From Echinometra lucunter (taxonomy: Eukaryota; Echinodermata; Echinoidea; Camarodonta; Echinometridae): DNA of 64,000 nt. Within the stretch, counting starts at the first letter, position 1; each line of letters begins with the position of its first letter. The position numbers were made by a program, and so were the translations under genes. Below the pieces are notes generated by a model that worked only from the letters and a program-made list of their open reading frames with translations, was not told the origin of the DNA and made no database searches. Below are positions 59,575-64,000 of the stretch, piece by piece. Where the stretch lies: contig CM057169.1 in the NCBI GenBank assembly GCA_029962745.1, positions 20,490,143-20,554,142 of the forward strand, given 5' to 3'.

Positions 59575-59790
59575 GAGAGAAGGAAACAAACAAACAATGA
59601 AAAGAGGTAAGAGAGGAGAGAGTGAGAGAGAAAGAGAGAGAGAGAGACTTCAAATAGAATAGAAGCAAGAAAAAAATCATCAGGAAAAAGGGAGATAATA
59701 TGACAAAATGAGAGAGGCAGGAAGAAAGGTAAAAGTGAAACACCAGAAATAAAGAGCAAACGGAAGGAGAGTATGACGATAAAAAATGGC
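59575..59790. repeat. (GA)n-rich purine tract
   Basis: Strong A/G bias on plus, the purest GA at 59610-59648. Confidence 0.85.
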
Positions 59791-60436
59791 ATTACTGGGA
59801 GAGGTATTTTTACAAATTCATATTCTTCTTAATAAAAAAGTTCCAAGTCTACTGGTACCAATTTCTCCAACAAGGTAGACCATTCCGTATTTTTTTCTTT
59901 CGGGGGGAGGGGGGGGGGTGGCAGCCTGTCCAGCTGCATTGTATATAGATAGTACATGCTGCTTAACCGACGAATTTAGGGGCTTCAAAACATTGTACTG
60001 TCCAGACGACATGGGGAATATCCTACAAAGTAAATCCTTACAGTTGAATAGTTTGAATTATATACTCCTCTTATACTTCAGCATAGTGTCGAGTAAGTAA
60101 TCTCCCTTGTAAGAAGGCTATGAATCTCAATACAATTGTGCCACGGGCCTACGTTAGGAGGGGCGACATCGGCAGTCCATATTCACCCGCTCTTGTCATT
60201 TTCGAGGATACCCCATGTCTATGTACCTTCAAAGGATTGCTTGCCATCAATCACAGAGTTTGATGAAGAACTACTTCAGCGTGACAAGATTTATATGATT
60301 ACTGTTTGAACAAAATTTCATAATTTGAACTATGAAATGGGGCTTCATAAAATGGTAGGGCAGTACTTTGGATTTCAAAGGTAATCCCTACCATACTTGA
60401 AATAATGAGTGAACTTTTATGTTTGTGTCGTCCGTT

Positions 60437-60510
60437 ATGGAGGGGTGTGTGGGGGTGTGGGGGTGTGAGGGTGTGTGTATGGGAGAGAGAGGGAGAGAGA
60501 AAGGGAGGAA
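60437..60510. repeat. (GTGGGG)/(GA) microsatellite
   Basis: GTGTGGGGGTGTGG units followed by GAGAGAGG. Confidence 0.88.
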
Positions 60511-61194
60511 TCAAATTAATAAAATAGGGATATTAAAAGTGAAGACTAGATTAAAAGTTATAATCTTCACGCCTCGGTCATCGAAGATGAGGTCGCTGCG
60601 TATGTCGATTGTCGGTTCTTCACCTTTCTGTCTAGAATTTATGGTCCATAATATCTAACAACTTGTGAAAGTGCCATGAAAATTTTGGAAAACGGCAGAG
60701 GTCATTCGTCAAAGTTGGTTCAAAATTGCATAGGCATGAAGAGACGACCTTGTTTTGATTTTTGTTTCAAAGGGTTTGACAAAAAAAAGACCCACAAAAA
60801 ACAAAAAACCACAGGCTCGTGAAGTGTCGGAAGTACCAGAAAATATGTATGATTCCATGAAATTTGCTCCTTCAATCATGTTAATAATTGCTCCCATGTA
60901 AAATCTGCAGGGTGTAAAACATAAAACCTAACCCCAAACCAGACACTTAATACTTATCCTCACATCACCCTATAACAACCCTAACCCCATGTATTCGGAG
61001 AAATTAAGAGAGGAGCAATTATCAAAGGAGCAAATGTCGCGTCACTAAATATAGAGAGATCCAGCTTCACTAGTTTGGAAACACGTAGTCGAAAAAATTT
61101 GCACACAGGTGAATATTTCGGGACGTGCTTCTGACCTCCATTAAATATACGATTCTGAATAATGATGATTAATTTTTCAAAATATGAATAGATA
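60511..61194. other. No recognisable feature
   Basis: No exon or repeat supported. Confidence 0.4.
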
Positions 61195-61505
61195 GCTTTA
61201 AAAAATAAGAGCAAAGAGCATATAGAATTTTGATAACACTGTAGAGTGACGATCCTCATGCACATTCTGATGGCTTCATTGGTTGTCATAGTGACATGTA
61301 CGTGTGGTAGGATGGGCCAATGCATTCTGAAGAACGGGTGATGGCACTTTTATTTCAACAGCTTCACGAAACTGAATGCTGAAGGGACCATGGCAGAGAT
61401 ATTGGTTTCATCTTTCTATATTCCCTGAGCAATTAGGAGAAGTCATTGATCATCCCCCTCACTACATTAAAATGGAACAACCTTCGCTGTGTTCCAACTT
61501 ATCCC

Positions 61506-61514
61506 TATATAAAA
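61506..61514 (+). promoter_or_regulatory. TATA box of small gene copy 2
   Basis: TATATAAAA 76 bp before the ATG at 61590; TSS expected near 61540. Confidence 0.55.
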
Positions 61515-61589
61515 CCCTGTATTGATTGCAAAATCTTTCATTATTTCTTTCATTAAACATTATTACATCTATTCCCTCTGCAATCTACA

Positions 61590-61651
61590 ATGACCGATAC
61601 ATCGGGAACTACAGAGAACGAACCACCAAAACAAGATGACACTGGTTCTAC
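61590..61651 (+). CDS. First exon of the duplicated small gene
   Basis: Encodes MTDTSGTTENEPPKQDDTGS, then a split Thr codon, with donor CTAC|GTAAGT, stronger than in copy 1. Compared with copy 1 the basic Lys pair became acidic/neutral (KQDD). Exon 2 is missing before the LINE and repeat insertions from 62216 onward; it may lie beyond the window or be lost. Confidence 0.45.
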
Positions 61652-62215
61652 GTAAGTTAAAGTTTTTCTTTTGCTATCGTTTCCCATATCTAAATATGCT
61701 TTTATAAATTATCTTGTGCAAAAGTATCATCTCGGAGTTCATAACTAAGTTCGTGGATGAAAATATTACCTGTGATTTAATGTCGTGTCCGGAGGAAGCG
61801 ACATTCGTGCAGACGGAATAACTTTAAAATAGAACGAAAAAAATAATATTTTGAAGAAGGCTTATTCCAACTTTCATGAAGTGGAAAAGGTCTGGCATGG
61901 TAAGAATACATCATGCCACCAACCCTGTCTCCTGAAAAAAAGAGAAGACTTTACTATTTGCTTCAATATCAAAATTTGGAATCGTTTTGCATGAAGATAT
62001 GGCAAACGAGCCAGGAAATGCATTCTGTGGTATGAATAGTTTGAATAGTTTTTTTGCGTCTATATTCCCTCTTTCTTTTTGTCTGCTTTAAAATTTCTTT
62101 GGCATTTTTTTTCCGGTTTCTAATTTGATATGCTCCCCTTGAATTGCCAATAAATTGTTTTATTAGGTGTTTGCAGTTGTTGCTTCCTGTATTAGGAATT
62201 GATATTGTCTGACTC

Positions 62216-63258
62216 AAGTTCTTCTGCTATATAATTTGTCATACTTCTTAATAAAATAGGCTTGTGTAAAAGAGCCATCTGAAAATTCATAGCAGAGATC
62301 GTGGATGAATAACTTATATAATAATTGTCTATTCCACTCATAAAAAGTTGATATACAACATTATTAATATATATACATTTTACAACAATAAAGAGACATA
62401 GAAAACACACCAAAATGCAACTCATTATGCAACAACATACGTAATAGGAGTATACACTAATTAATTTCTGAGTGGAGGAGCCAGCAAAAGCAAAATGCTT
62501 GTCGAGGCTGGCTCCTGTATTAAATAAAATTACAATGCAAAAAGAAATATAGAACGAAAACATTTATAACAGAAACAAAGAGGGGGAATGGGGAATCAGT
62601 ATGCCAGAGATGAGATACATTTCAGGAGTTTATTAAAAAACGTTTTGTACTTTTTCTTAAATGATGCAAGCGAGGGTGAATTTCTAATGTCAATTGGGAT
62701 AGAATGCCAAAGTTTGGGTCCATATAAATTGAGAGATTATCTAGAAACCTTGAACTTTAAAAGAGGGATAAGTATAGACATATGGTTCCTTGTGTTGTAA
62801 TTATGATAACTGGAATTCAAAGAAAACAGATTATCAAACACTGAGGGTAATTTTCGTGAGAAAAACAAGTACATAAAGGATGCAATTTGTAGTTTATATA
62901 TATCATGGATGGGTAAAATATTATATTTCATAAAAAGTGCCTTACTAGGTGTTCTGGGATGAGAATTTGTAATGATACGTATAGCTCTTTTCTGAAGCAA
63001 AAATGATTTATTCATCAATGTCTCAGAACAATTACCCCAGACAATTGTACAATAAGAAATATGAGGCAAAATCAGTGTATTATACAAATTTATCAAAATA
63101 TTAACCGGTATAAAGTGTCTTAATCTGAATAAGACACCAATTATACGTGAAATTTTAAAACAGATATTTTCCCAGACAATTGTACAATAAGAAATATGAG
63201 GCAAAATCAGTGTATTATACAAATTTATCAAAATATTAACCGGTATAAAGTGTCTTAT
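62216..63258 (-). mobile_element. CR1/L2-like LINE insertion, 5'-truncated
   Basis: ORF2 C-terminus at 62596-63258 and a 3' UTR down to about 62216. The UTR contains a GGAGCCAGC...GCTGGCTCC hairpin at 62479-62515. Inserted into the segmental duplication on one side, with a TIR-type repeat on the other. Confidence 0.75.
62596..63258 (-). pseudogene. LINE ORF2 reverse-transcriptase C-terminus with internal duplication
   Basis: Reads LYNTLILPHISYCTIVW, LLQKRAIRII, YNTRNH and YGPKLWHSIPIDIRN, the conserved C-terminal pattern of CR1/L2 ORF2. A premature TAA lies at 62737-62739; the same frame continues to a TGA at 62596-62598. A 135-bp in-frame tandem duplication (63038-63172 and 63173-63258) repeats HFIPVNILINLYNTLILPHI. 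Not functional as it stands. Confidence 0.78.
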
Positions 63259-64000
63259 ACTGTTTTCACACTGCCGAAACGGAATATCCATGCCGTTATA
63301 TTTCATGACGCTTCACTTTCAAAACGCTTCCAAAACGCTTCAGGTTTCTGTTCACACTGAACCAACGAAGTCCGTTTTGAGCGAAAGCGTGATATTACGG
63401 TGTGAGAGAGTGCGGAAATACGTCATTACCCACCATGCATTTTGCTATCTCTAGCTGTATAATTTGTTTGTTTTATTTGATATATGTAACAAAACAAATC
63501 AGTTATTCAGAATAAAATGTATAATTATTACTTAACTTATTGCAATTAGTTGAGATTTACTGAACAATTATTTTTTTTTTATTTGTATGTATAGTTTGAT
63601 TTTTAAACTCATGTACGAATGCTAACGCGTTTGTTTCTTCATACATGATTCGCGTCCATGCAGCTAGTATCGTCGAAAGTACGCTGCACTGCCATGCCGA
63701 TCCATGCAGCTCGCTAGCGCTGCGATCGATGATACCCGCGCTTTCACTCGTTTCCCGCATTTTCCAGGTTTTGGGTGGGAACCTGGTTGACCTTTGACAT
63801 TTCATTCCGCTTTATTTCCTTTTTTCTGTACATACCAAAAAATAAAACGTCATATTTGGAATATTCCGTTTTCAAAACACCTCAAAACCTAGTGATAGAC
63901 CTCACACGTAGATTGCGGAATATTTGATTCCGTTTTCAAATATGACACTTTGCCGAGTGTTCATACCAAAGCGTTTTTTTCAAAAAACGCTTTTATTCCG
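63259..64000. mobile_element. TIR-type repeat, right end outside window
   Basis: 63265-63410 (TTTTCACACTGCCGAAACGG, AAAACGCTTC repeats) is mirrored by 63840-64000 (CATACCAAAGCG, AAAACGCTTTTATTCCG). Both arms carry GGAATAT-type motifs. The interior shows no gene. Confidence 0.55.

Larger units (their letters stand above)
61195..62215. repeat. Segmental duplication, copy 2
   Basis: Partner of 54170-56010, without the LINE fragment. It is cut at about 62215 by another LINE insertion. Confidence 0.88.

Noticed and set aside
62192..62563. 123-codon minus-strand frame
   Set aside because: It lies in the 3' UTR of the LINE and crosses into the segmental duplication, so it is chimeric by insertion.

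Overview
This window is AT-rich, repeat-dense, intron-containing animal DNA. It has short exons with GT-AG introns, long introns, many small inverted-repeat transposons, tRNA-derived SINEs, CR1/L2-like LINE remains and trinucleotide microsatellites. The palindrome TAGGCCTA recurs, and a partial NB-ARC/TPR immune-receptor-like gene is present. Together these point to a marine deuterostome invertebrate, most likely an echinoderm (sea-urchin-like). The organism assignment is inference from style, not from a marker gene. No prokaryotic genes, rRNA, intact tRNA or CRISPR are visible.

Layout. 1-10 kb: the 3' part of one plus-strand gene, nine exons from 228 to 9287. All splice phases agree, and the exons join into one 622-codon frame ending in a stop. 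It encodes the winged-helix end of an NB-ARC-type NTPase followed by TPR-like helices and a low-complexity tail ending in a CaaX-like tetrapeptide. A decayed copy of exon 5 lies just upstream of the real exon. 10-28 kb: no convincing gene. This stretch holds piggyBac-like MITEs (TTAA-flanked), a long foldback element with a nested insertion, ATT/ATC and GA microsatellites, a purine-rich degenerate repeat field, and an exact 157-bp tandem array carrying a perfect DR1-type nuclear-receptor motif in most units. 29-31.6 kb: a probable small minus-strand gene, with a 5' UTR exon and one coding exon for a 63-residue basic protein. 32-54 kb: repeats, including local duplications bounded by GGCCGGTT, poly-C/G-capped inverted-repeat elements with TAGGG-core minisatellites, a hAT-like 2.2-kb element, SINEs and LINE 3' ends. 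54-62.2 kb: a segmental duplication carrying two copies of a very small gene with TATA-like promoters. 62.2-64 kb: a minus-strand LINE insertion with an internal in-frame duplication, set inside another repeat.

The large gene looks like a cytosolic NLR/Apaf-1-type sensor. The short genes at about 41, 49, 55 and 61.6 kb encode tiny hydrophilic N-termini and may be a small clustered family. The 55/61.6-kb pair is certain as a duplication; membership of the other two is speculative. Most remaining bases are mobile-element debris and simple sequence.
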